From: Verrucomicrobiota bacterium
GTDB lineage: Bacteria > Verrucomicrobiota > Verrucomicrobiia > Opitutales > Opitutaceae
Direction: 5' to 3'
DNA length: 51,202 nucleotides
NCBI GenBank assembly: GCA_023457035.1
Contig: JAEWNN010000001.1
Coordinates: forward strand, 1-51,202
Both the position numbers and the translations under genes were made by a program. Positions 18,101-24,447 of this stretch are shown here, piece by piece (positions within the stretch are counted from its first letter, which is position 1; each line of letters starts with the position of its first letter). The notes below the pieces were generated by a model that worked only from the letters and a program-made list of their open reading frames with translations, had not been told where the DNA came from and did no database searches.

Positions 18101-18396
18101 CGGATCACGCTCTGGCCGTCAAGCAGCGGGAATTCGAACGTCCCCTCCAGCGGCCGGTTGTTCGGGTTGTGGAAGACGAGATCGAACGTCGTCACCGCGT
18201 AACGCCCGGTGACCTCACTGGCGACCGAAGCGCGCTCGACGACGACCGGCGAGGCCGAGGCGTCGGCCACGACCATGCGCTGCGCGTGAGTGAGCGACGC
18301 CGCGGCGAGCAAGCCGAGGCCGGCCACCAACCAGCAGCGCGTTTGCCGAGACACCCGGCCGGTTTGGCGGGCGGCAGAAGAAACGAAGAGTTTCAT
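15196..18396 (-). CDS. VIT/vWA-domain protein with internal TonB-plug-like segment, TPR and DUF2135
   Basis: 1066 residues from the ATG at 18396, which gives a signal peptide ('CWLVAGLGLLAAASLTHAQ'). Order: VIT domain (about 35-165, 'TFDLVFHNPNNRPLEGTFEFPL'), von Willebrand A domain (about 280-450) whose metal site reads D-A-S-S-S, a charged region (about 590-640), then at about 676-755 a segment 'VIVLSPFEV' ... 'GYAAVTTLAGTRVRTTLRDI' ... 'LLRDVGATDNRSLMQYTTNT' that matches the TonB box and first half of a receptor plug, then TPR-like helices (about 790-930) and a C-terminal DUF2135/YfaP-like domain ('WDADNCDIDLWVDDP'). VIT/vWA/DUF2135 proteins are exported adhesion or complex-assembly proteins. 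The plug segment in the linker is the odd part. It has its own copy of the 73-bp element 43 bp upstream. Confidence 0.8.
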   Translation of the reverse strand: MKLFVSSAARQTGRVSRQTRCWLVAGLGLLAAASLTHAQRMVVADASASPVVVERASVASEVTGRYAVTTFDLVFHNPNNRPLEGTFEFPLLDGQSVIRFALDIDGHLREAMPVEKEKGRAAFEEIARRGVDPGLLEKTAGNNYRARIFPLPAQGRRHIVIAYQEELARDAGGVANHRIPLNFADKLARLDLAVAVRTGSTEPAAVSSTLPFALPKWDAERTLRLRKEATAAQGVIELTLPPVAGPAVLTEKRDGREYFSAEVTLPDFPEAARPAPKVVGLLWDASSSGRGRDHAKEFAFLDAWFRLVPDVEVRLVCVRDAAEIAADFGVRGGDWTALRQVLEKVVYDGASSLDGVKRDRAVDEWLLFSDGLFNYGATEPRSQIAALKAPVHAVLASAAADVAGLKALSAGQGGVLANLTTVEPEAAAQAVRALPLQVWEVARDPQAVAQVFPEAGAVLANRYLTVTGLLRSEQAAVRLRIGRNEREAREVEVVVRSGEGAGTLAARAWAAAKIDALSLDAERNRDDIRRTSREFGIVTADTSLIVLETVADYLQFDIAPPEELRSEWKALRREREGESRKERDEHLDGVAAQFKERVKWWEKKPVKKKHVERTNRAPVAVAQASAPATPVVAPAVVDASAPVQAPAVVPQSVRAATTDAALSAAPASASPVASAGEEEVIVLSPFEVTAEPSTGYAAVTTLAGTRVRTTLRDIGSAISVVTPALLRDVGATDNRSLMQYTTNTEVAGVRGNFSGTAARGDAAQRTITLQSWTANAGYLDHLRRATAGERYAVYLEERADHWRDVGFYLDVGGFFLEVGEKALGLRVLSNLAELQLEDAALLRVLGHRLLQAGRPELARPLFERVLKIRGEEPQSRRDLALACVALKDFQRAIDLLWEVVEKPWHNRFPGIELLALGELNAIADTCGERVDLSTVDARLRQALPVGLRVVLTWDADNCDIDLWVDDPVGERAIYSNRNTAQGGFLSCDFTQGYGPEEFLLRRPAPGRYTVRINYYGDQRTTARGPVTAQVRLITGYGTPAQKVQTTTVQLGAESRSLEIGSIEIPE

Positions 18397-18438
18397 GGGC
18401 GGGAGGAGAGTTGGGTTGAGTTGTATCGAACTCCCCAA

Positions 18439-18511
18439 GCCTACCGCTTCCGCCCGTCCGAGTTGTCAGACCGGTGCAAGACTTTGTCAGAAGTTTCCCG
18501 GGATTTGTCAG
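18439..18511 (-). promoter_or_regulatory. Conserved 73-bp upstream element, copy 3
   Basis: TGACAA boxes at 18505-18511, 18484-18490 and 18463-18469 (21-bp phase), then ACTCGGACGGGCGGAAGC and GGTAGGC. Roughly nine in ten positions match the copy at 12739-12811, and the sequence leaves the alignment at both edges. ATG of the VIT/vWA gene is 43 bp beyond. Confidence 0.8.
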
Positions 18512-18653
18512 GTGCTGGCCGGGCGCTCGCGCGGTTCCGCGGCACCGGCGAGGCGCCCGCTTCGCGGAGCAGGGACTCCAATACTGATCCGTGCGTGATC
18601 GGCTGACGCTTGCGCCAGCGAAGTTCGCCGGAGCTTCGACCATTCGCCCCGGA

Positions 18654-18677
18654 CGAAAGCCTTGGGGCTTACGCTAC
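18654..18677 (-). repeat. REP-like hairpin with 5'-GTAG
   Basis: On the minus strand: GTAG followed by CGTAAGCC-CCAA-GGCTTTCG, an imperfect 8-bp stem. It shares the GTAG-plus-hairpin layout with REPs at 24.2-24.4, 29.8-30.7, 35.2-35.4 and 42.3 kb, but not the stem sequence. Confidence 0.6.
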
Positions 18678-18736
18678 GCCGCGGGACTGCACAGATCCGC
18701 CCAGGATGCGGGACTCGATAATCGGAAGAGTCCTCG

Positions 18737-18771
18737 GTCACCCGTCGTCAGTCATCCGTCGTCAGTCATGC
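18737..18771. repeat. Heptad-period repeat, GTCNNNN x5
   Basis: GTCACCC, GTCGTCA, GTCATCC, GTCGTCA, GTCATGC: five adjacent 7-mers beginning GTC, alternating as a 14-bp higher unit. Unrelated in sequence to the NNNACCG arrays but with the same period. Confidence 0.85.
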
Positions 18772-18936
18772 GACTGCAGTTCTCCGCGTCGTTGCGCGAG
18801 CCGATCCACTCACCACGCAAGACGCCGACGCCACGCTGGCCGAGTTCCTCATTCCCGACCATTCCGCCTTCGTTCTCTTCGTTTCCTTCTGTCGTCCGGC
18901 CTCTGCCGTCCGTCGGGCCGCGAGGCACCTACAGCC

Positions 18937-19308
18937 CTACTCCCGCGCCAGCCAGCGTCGCGCGCTGGTCTCGTCGAAGAATACTTTCATCTCGAGGTTC
19001 GGTCTGCGGTTCAGCGTCTTGAAGACGGTGGACAGGTATTCGGCCTCCTTGGTCGCAACCACCATGGCGGCGCGAACCGCTTCGGGGATCGCGACCTGCT
19101 TCTGCTGGAGGGCGTACTGGTAGGCGGCCGCCGGTTCGAAGTTCAGCCCCGTGGCCCCCTCGAAAGTGTGCAGCACATCGGGCGCGAAGCCGAGGTCCCG
19201 ACCGATCCGAGGGATCTCCTTCGCGAGGGTCTCAAGATCATCCTTGGCGATCATTCCGCTCCAGAAAACGTGAATGATCCGTCCTTCAATTGTGCAGGCG
19301 ATTGGCAT
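18937..19308 (-). CDS. Small SpoIIAA/STAS-like cytoplasmic protein
   Basis: 123 residues from ATG 19308 (a GTG at 19320 would add four). No signal peptide or membrane segment. The pattern 'CTIEGRIIHVFWSGMIAKDDLETL' followed by alternating helices, and a final 'MKVFFDETSARRWLARE', resembles the SpoIIAA-like/STAS fold often seen as stand-alone proteins in environmental bacteria. Partner unknown; it lies alone between the VIT/vWA gene and the divergent MBL gene. Confidence 0.5.
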   Translation of the reverse strand: MPIACTIEGRIIHVFWSGMIAKDDLETLAKEIPRIGRDLGFAPDVLHTFEGATGLNFEPAAAYQYALQQKQVAIPEAVRAAMVVATKEAEYLSTVFKTLNRRPNLEMKVFFDETSARRWLARE

Positions 19309-19471
19309 CGGGGTGTGCACCGGTTCATACGTCCCAACGACCGTCCGGCGCGTGGTCCCCGTGCTATCGGCCGACTTTCGCCAAACCTGAAATCATTCCG
19401 CACAACGGCCCCATCGCCGTGCGCCGGGCTTCGCGCTGGCATCGCGCGCCATTTCGCCGTTTCTTGCCGGA

Positions 19472-20290
19472 ATGGTTCCGCTCCCACTCGAAGACAACGC
19501 CGGCGATGTGATCGCCAAGGCCATGCGTGGCGCCAATCTCGGCGACACCGCGCTGGGCCGGCTGGCCGGCGTCGACCCGGAGGCCGTGCAGGCCGCGCGC
19601 AAGAATCAGGGCGACGAGACCACCTTGCGCGCCATCGCCGCGCCCCTGCGGCTCGGCGCCGAGGCGCTGGTCGCACTGGCCCACCGCGCCTGGTATCCGG
19701 CACCGGTCCACTTCCCGGACGGCTTCGCGATGCTCACCACGGCGTTCGAGGACATGACCGTGAACGCCTACCTGGTCTGGGACCCGGCAACACGGCGTGC
19801 CTTTGCGTTCGATACCGGTGCCAGTGCCGCGCCCCTGCTCGCCACCATCCGCGAGCGCGCGCTCCAGCTCGAGGCCGTGTTGCTCACCCACACGCATCGC
19901 GACCACATCGCGGACCTCGTCTCGATTCTGCGCGACCACCCGGTGCCGGTTTGGACCTCGGAGCGGGAGACCATCGTCGGCGCGCGCCCCTTTGCCGAGG
20001 GCCACGTATTCGAACTCGGAGCGCTGCGCCTGCACACGCTCTCGACCTGGGGACACTCCCGCGGCGGCGCCAGCTACGTGATCGAGGGTCTCGCGCACCC
20101 GCTGGTCATCGTCGGCGACTCGCTCTTCGCCTCCTCGATGGGCGGCGGCATGGAGTCGTACGAGGACGCGTGGAGCAACAACCTCGAGAAAATCCTGCGC
20201 CTGCCTCCGGCCACGGTGGTCGCGTGCGGCCACGGCCCGTTGACAACCGTTGGTGAGGAACTCGCGCACAACCCGTTTTTCGCCTCGTGA
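19472..20290 (+). CDS. MBL-fold metallo-hydrolase with N-terminal HTH-like region
   Basis: 272 residues. Residues about 10-75 ('AMRGANLGDTALGRLAGVDPEAV') look like a small XRE-type helix-turn-helix. From about 85 on it is a metallo-beta-lactamase fold of the glyoxalase II type: 'FDTGASAAPLL', metal motif 'THTHRDH' (the family's HxHxDH), 'TWGHSRGGASYVI', 'VGDSLF' and a final 'ACGHGPLTT'. These enzymes hydrolyse thioesters or related bonds using two metal ions. Its stop overlaps the start of the ABC ATPase gene by four bases, so the two are translated together. Confidence 0.8.
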   Translation: MVPLPLEDNAGDVIAKAMRGANLGDTALGRLAGVDPEAVQAARKNQGDETTLRAIAAPLRLGAEALVALAHRAWYPAPVHFPDGFAMLTTAFEDMTVNAYLVWDPATRRAFAFDTGASAAPLLATIRERALQLEAVLLTHTHRDHIADLVSILRDHPVPVWTSERETIVGARPFAEGHVFELGALRLHTLSTWGHSRGGASYVIEGLAHPLVIVGDSLFASSMGGGMESYEDAWSNNLEKILRLPPATVVACGHGPLTTVGEELAHNPFFAS

Positions 20291-21105
20291 GCACACGTCT
20301 CTCCCGCCCCGCCCGTCCCCTGCTCGATCTGCGCGGCCTACGCGTCGCGCGCGGCCGCACAACCATCCTCACCGGACTCGACTGGACCGTGCGTCGCGGT
20401 GAGCACTGGGTGATCCTCGGCCCCAACGGCGCGGGCAAGAGCTCGCTGCTCGCCGCGCTCACCGGCTACCTCACGCCCTCCGGCGGCGAGATCGAGGTGC
20501 TCGGCCGCCACTTCGGCCGCAGCGACTGGCGCGAACTGCGCGAGCACATCGGGCTCGTCGGCGCTGGCATGCAGCGGCTGATCGATCCGGATACCACGGC
20601 CTTCGAGACCGTGCTCGGCGGCTACCGCGCGATGATCAACCCCTGGGGACGCTTCCCCTCCCTCGCCCGCCGCCGCGCACATCGGCTGCTCCGGCAGGAC
20701 GGGTTGGCCGCCATCGCCGACCGCCCGTGGCAACAACTCTCCGAAGGTGAACGTCAGCGCACACTGCTCGCCCGCGCCCAGATGGCGCATCCGCGGCTGC
20801 TCATTCTCGACGAACCCTGCGCCGGCCTCGATCCCGTGGCGCGGGAGTCGTTCCTGGCTAGTCTCGCCCGAATCGCCCGCGCCCGCCGCGGGCCCGGACT
20901 CGTGCTGGTGACCCACCATGTCGAGGAGATCGTGCCCGGTTTCACGCACGCGCTGCTGTTGCGGAGCGGTGCCGTGCTCGCCGCCGGGCCGCTCGGCCGC
21001 ACCCTCACCACCGCCAAACTGACCGCTGCGTTCGGCCATCCCGTCCACGTACGCCGGCGGGCCGGCCGCTGGCAGCTTCGGGTCGTGGCGCCGGCCGGGC
21101 GTTGA
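20287..21105 (+). CDS. ABC transporter ATP-binding protein, stand-alone
   Basis: 272 residues from a GTG that overlaps the upstream stop. Walker A 'GPNGAGKSS', signature 'LSEGERQRTLLARA', Walker B 'LLILDEPCAGLD' and the switch histidine 'LVTHHVEE' are all present. The layout, with 'HWVILGPNGAGKSSLLAALTGYLTPSGG', resembles soluble single ABC domains of the ModF/YlmA group. No permease or binding protein is adjacent, so it may not be a transporter component. Coupled to the MBL hydrolase gene. Confidence 0.85.
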   Translation: MSTRLSRPARPLLDLRGLRVARGRTTILTGLDWTVRRGEHWVILGPNGAGKSSLLAALTGYLTPSGGEIEVLGRHFGRSDWRELREHIGLVGAGMQRLIDPDTTAFETVLGGYRAMINPWGRFPSLARRRAHRLLRQDGLAAIADRPWQQLSEGERQRTLLARAQMAHPRLLILDEPCAGLDPVARESFLASLARIARARRGPGLVLVTHHVEEIVPGFTHALLLRSGAVLAAGPLGRTLTTAKLTAAFGHPVHVRRRAGRWQLRVVAPAGR

Positions 21106-21302
21106 GCACCACCGCCCGCCGCGGCGCCGAACGAACCGGCAGGCGCAGCCATGAATCCGACTCATTTTTCCCTTGTTGCCGGTTTTTCGTTCCGCGAGCG
21201 TCGACCCCTGCCATGACCGGAACGCACTGCACAACCAACTCCGCAGTCTAAGATCCAGCGCTCTGGATCATGGCAAATGAGAGATACGCTCTACTCAACA
21301 CC

Positions 21303-22643
21303 ATGAACGAATACATCGCTGAAGTCCTCGAAGTCATGGCCCGCCGCAACGCCGGCGAGCCGGAGTTCCTCCAAGCCGCACGTGAAGTGCTCGAAACGCT
21401 CGCGCCCGTCATCGAGCGCAACAAGAAGTACAAGGACAACCGCATCCTCGAGCGCGTCGTCGAGCCGGAGCGCCAGATCATGTTCCGCGTGGCCTGGACC
21501 GACGACAAGGGCCGCGTGCAGGTCAACCGGGGCTTCCGTGTTCAGTTCAACAGCGCCATCGGGCCCTACAAGGGCGGCCTGCGCTTCCACCCCTCCGTCA
21601 ACATCGGCATCCTCAAGTTCCTCGGCTTCGAGCAGATCTTCAAGAACTCGCTGACCACGCTGCCGATGGGCGGCGGCAAGGGCGGCTCCGACTTCGATCC
21701 CAAGGGCAAGAGCGACGCGGAGGTCATGCGTTTCTGCCAGAGCTTCATGCTCGAGCTGTCCAAGCACATCGGCGCCGACTGCGACGTGCCCGCCGGCGAC
21801 ATCGGCGTGGGCGGCCGCGAGATCGGGTACATGTTCGGCCAGTACAAGCGCGTGCGCAACGAGTTCACCGGCGTGCTCACCGGCAAGGGCCTGAAGTGGG
21901 GCGGATCGCTCATCCGTCCGGAAGCCACCGGCTTCGGCAACGTCTACTTCGCGCAGGAGATGCTCAAGACCCGCGGCGAAGACTTCAAGGGCAAGGTCTG
22001 CGCGGTGTCCGGCTCCGGCAACGTCGCCCAGTACACCGTCCAGAAGCTCAACGAACTCGGCGCCAAGGTCGTCACCCTCTCCGACTCCAACGGTTCCATC
22101 TACGATCCAGCCGGCATCAACGCCGAGAAGCTCGCGTTCGTGATGGAGCTCAAGAACGTCAAGCGTGGCCGCATCAAGGAATACGCCGACAAGTTCGGCG
22201 CCCAGTACCTCGACGGCCAGCGTCCGTGGGGCGTGCAGTGCGACTGCGCCTTCCCGAGCGCGACCCAGAACGAGGTCACCGGCGACGAGGCCAAGACGCT
22301 CATCAAGAACGGCTGCAAGCTCGTCTCCGAAGGCGCCAACATGCCCTCCACCCCGGAGGCCATCGAGGCCTACCTCGGCGCCAAGATCCTCTACGGCCCG
22401 GGCAAGGCCGCCAACGCCGGCGGTGTCGCCACCTCCGGTCTCGAGATGTCGCAGAACTCCATGCGTCTGGGCTGGAGCCGCGAGGAGGTCGACCAGCGTC
22501 TCCACACGATCATGGTCAACATCCACAACAACTGCGCCACCACCGCCAAGGAATACGGTGCCGCCGGCAACTACGTGCTCGGCGCCAACATCGCCGGCTT
22601 CACGAAGGTCGCCGACGCGATGATCGACCAGGGCGTGCTCTGA
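21303..22643 (+). CDS. gdhA: NADP-type glutamate dehydrogenase
   Basis: 446 residues from ATG 21303; an in-frame ATG at 21270 would add 11 residues but the shorter form fits the family length. Catalyses reductive amination of 2-oxoglutarate to glutamate, linking ammonium assimilation to carbon metabolism. Clear family blocks: 'VQFNSAIGPYKGGLRFHPSV' with catalytic-lysine region 'LPMGGGKGGSDFDPKGKS', 'DVPAGDIGVGGREIG', 'KWGGSLIRPEATGFG', nucleotide-binding 'VSGSGNVAQY' and 'SEGANMPSTPEA'. Closely similar along its whole length to E. coli GdhA. Single-gene unit with its own terminator. Confidence 0.95.
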   Translation: MNEYIAEVLEVMARRNAGEPEFLQAAREVLETLAPVIERNKKYKDNRILERVVEPERQIMFRVAWTDDKGRVQVNRGFRVQFNSAIGPYKGGLRFHPSVNIGILKFLGFEQIFKNSLTTLPMGGGKGGSDFDPKGKSDAEVMRFCQSFMLELSKHIGADCDVPAGDIGVGGREIGYMFGQYKRVRNEFTGVLTGKGLKWGGSLIRPEATGFGNVYFAQEMLKTRGEDFKGKVCAVSGSGNVAQYTVQKLNELGAKVVTLSDSNGSIYDPAGINAEKLAFVMELKNVKRGRIKEYADKFGAQYLDGQRPWGVQCDCAFPSATQNEVTGDEAKTLIKNGCKLVSEGANMPSTPEAIEAYLGAKILYGPGKAANAGGVATSGLEMSQNSMRLGWSREEVDQRLHTIMVNIHNNCATTAKEYGAAGNYVLGANIAGFTKVADAMIDQGVL

Positions 22644-22669
22644 GCCCCTGCGCCATCCTTTGCCTTCGA

Positions 22670-22704
22670 GACCGCGCCCCGCAACGGGCGCGGTCTTTTC
22701 TTTT
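22670..22704 (+). terminator. Intrinsic terminator of gdhA
   Basis: Perfect 10-bp stem GACCGCGCCC / GGGCGCGGTC (22670-22679 and 22686-22695) with a 6-nt loop, followed by TTTTCTTTT. Starts 27 bp after the gdhA stop. Confidence 0.9.
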
Positions 22705-23095
22705 GCCCCGCGCCTCCACGCCGCCTCAACCCGAGAAGCGCAGTTGGAACCAACAGAAGGCAAGAACCCGGCGGGGCCGGGGGATGGGAGGGAAGAAACG
22801 CCCCGTCATCTGCCTCCTCCAAGGCGAGCATAGACCACGGATTGCACGGATTATCACGGATTGGCTCCGGTCATCCGTGCCCAGCTACGAAATCCGTGGT
22901 CCCCTCCGCTGAATCCAGTTCCTTGGGAGGCAACGAAGGGAACGAAGCGTGAACGAGTTGGATAAGGAGATCCCGGGTATCGGTCTTCACCTGCCAAGTG
23001 GAGAGAAAGCTCCAATGCGCTGTGCGCACTGATTTCCCATGGTACGGATTCCCTTTGGCACCTTCGTTTCTTTCTCTCGTCTGCTGACTTTGGGT
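22705..23095. other. Intergenic region, no gene seen
   Basis: About 390 bp between gdhA's terminator and the 3' end of the convergent EEP gene. Apart from the inverted-repeat element at 22833-22901 I see only degenerate A/G-rich snippets and no coding signal. Confidence 0.5.
22833..22901. repeat. 69-bp inverted-repeat element with internal CACGGATT repeats
   Basis: Perfect 11-bp ends GACCACGGATT and AATCCGTGGTC; CACGGATT occurs three times (22836, 22845, 22855) in the left half and ATCCGTG again at 22873 in inverted orientation. Non-coding. Confidence 0.7.
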
Positions 23096-23890
23096 TCAAT
23101 GCGACCGTGCGCCCGGCAAGCGGAAGTCGACGAGGACCGGCCGGTGGTCGGAGAGGTAGGAGCGCAGCACCGCACTCTTCGGCTGGCGGCACGCGGGAGG
23201 CAGGAAGACGAAGTCCAGCGTGCGGCTGGGCAGCGGCGCCGGGAACGTGCCCTCGTCCTCCGGATGCAGGGTGTACTGGCCGTGGCGCTGGAAATATCCG
23301 AAGAGCGCGGCGGTGGCGTCGCGGCCGCGGCTGGAGTTGTTGAAGTCGCCGCAGAGGATCGGGGGGATCATCCAATCGGCCTGGCGGTGCTCGTACTTGA
23401 TTCCCAGGTACTCGGAGAGCGCCGCGGCCTGTGCCAGCCGCGCCCGGCGCGAGGCGAAGGCGAGGTGGAGGTTCACCAGCGGGACGACATGGTGGTGGCC
23501 GGCGTTGATCTCGGCGAAGAGGAAGCCCTTGCCGCCGATCTCGGAGTGCTCGAAGGAGATGTTCTCCCAGGCGGCGATGCGGTGGCGCGAGAGGATGGCG
23601 TTGCCGTAGCGCAGGGGCTTGTCGCCGGCCCGCTGGCTGTTCACGCCCATGACGGCATAGGGCATGTGCGCATGTTCGCGGATGTACTCGAGCAGGTTGA
23701 GCCGGCCGTTCCAGTGCGAGTCCTCGTCGATCTCCTGCAACGCGACGACGTCCGGCTTCAGGCGATCGAGCAGGCGGGCGATCTTGAGGGCGTTGCGCCG
23801 GATGGAGGCGTGCGTGTTGAGCCCCTGGTACGGCGAGAGCATGCCGCGTCCATGGGCGATGTTGAACGTGACGATCCGGAAAGGATGCAT
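23096..23890 (-). CDS. Endonuclease/exonuclease/phosphatase (EEP) family hydrolase
   Basis: 264 residues, no signal peptide. All EEP superfamily motifs are visible: 'RIVTFNIAHGRG', 'VVALQEIDED' (metal-binding Glu), 'NLHLAF', 'ILCGDFNNSS' (catalytic Asp/Asn) and 'SDHRPVLVDF' (catalytic His). Members cleave phosphodiester bonds in DNA, RNA, phosphoinositides or sphingomyelin; substrate cannot be told. It is a single gene, with a 27-nt perfect palindrome 110 bp upstream of its start. Confidence 0.85.
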   Translation of the reverse strand: MHPFRIVTFNIAHGRGMLSPYQGLNTHASIRRNALKIARLLDRLKPDVVALQEIDEDSHWNGRLNLLEYIREHAHMPYAVMGVNSQRAGDKPLRYGNAILSRHRIAAWENISFEHSEIGGKGFLFAEINAGHHHVVPLVNLHLAFASRRARLAQAAALSEYLGIKYEHRQADWMIPPILCGDFNNSSRGRDATAALFGYFQRHGQYTLHPEDEGTFPAPLPSRTLDFVFLPPACRQPKSAVLRSYLSDHRPVLVDFRLPGARSH

Positions 23891-23999
23891 CGTGGGCGGA
23901 GACTATGCCGTGCCCGCACTGTCCCGCAATACGCCGCGCGCAAGAGCGCCACGCGCGATGCGTCGAAACGCTCCCGCCAACTCGCCGCGCCGATCCCGG

Positions 24000-24026
24000 A
24001 ACTTGTCACGTAATACGTGACAAGTT
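24000..24026. repeat. Perfect 27-nt palindrome (13-bp arms, 1-nt centre)
   Basis: Arms AACTTGTCACGTA and TACGTGACAAGTT around a single A, without mismatch. It lies 110 bp upstream of the EEP gene start. There is no T-run next to it; it could be an operator or a dispersed palindrome. Confidence 0.9.
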
Positions 24027-24200
24027 GAGCAGGTCCGCCATGGGTTTCCGCGCCGTGGCGGGCGCGGCCGCGCGTTGATCTCGCCGCCCGTCACACCTTG
24101 CGCGTCGCGTGTCGGCTCCTGTTGCCGGGATCGCCGGCCCCGACGGAGCACCCCGGCGCAGTCGCGCCGGCTTCATCGAAGCCGGCTGCTGGAAGGCAGG

Positions 24201-24431
24201 GCTGAATCGCTTCGCGATCCAGCTACATCTACGAAGGCCGAAGTGGCTGGACGACGAAGTCGTTCAGCTCCGGCCGCATCCTATATCCAGGCGAGGGATG
24301 GCGAAACGCCCGCGCTTCGCTACGGATGAGCCGGGGCTAACTCTGCTGAATCGCTTCGCGATCCAGCTACGAAGAGCCGGCCTCGCCGCGGCCGGCTACA
24401 GCCAAAGGGCGGCGCAAGACGCCGCCCCTAC
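24201..24431 (-). repeat. Cluster of five REP-like hairpins, all with 5'-GTAG on the minus strand
   Basis: Hairpins end in CTAC on the plus strand at 24201-24226, 24301-24323, 24345-24370, 24375-24399 and 24407-24431. The first and third are identical (GCTGAATCGCTTCGCGATCC core); the others have different stems (GCGAAacGCCCGCGCTTCGC, AGCCGGCCTCGCCGCGGCCG, GGGCGGCGCAAGACGCCGCC). The shared part is the CTAC/GTAG next to the stem and a common orientation. Confidence 0.75.
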
Positions 24432-24447
24432 GTCGATCCGCACGGCT

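Larger units (their letters stand above)
18512..18936. other. Intergenic region with one REP hairpin and a heptad repeat
   Basis: About 425 bp without a supported gene between the upstream element and the STAS-like gene. It holds a REP-like hairpin (18654-18677) and a 7-bp-period repeat (18737-18771). The remaining sequence shows no coding signal I trust. Confidence 0.6.
23891..24447. other. 557-bp intergenic region with a palindrome and a REP cluster
   Basis: No gene. Holds the 24000-24026 palindrome and five CTAC-ended hairpins at 24201-24431 (listed separately). A further hairpin without CTAC lies at about 24167-24187 (GCCGGCTTC / GAAGCCGGC). Confidence 0.7.

Noticed and set aside
16444..18606. 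720-codon plus-strand frame opposite the VIT/vWA gene
   Set aside because: Arg-rich shadow that also crosses the 73-bp upstream element; no domain.
21291..22763. 490-codon minus-strand frame opposite gdhA
   Set aside because: Val/Leu/Gly-rich antisense shadow of an unmistakable glutamate dehydrogenase.
24201..24431. CRISPR array
   Set aside because: Repeated hairpins have irregular spacing, different stems and no constant repeat-spacer unit; no cas genes.
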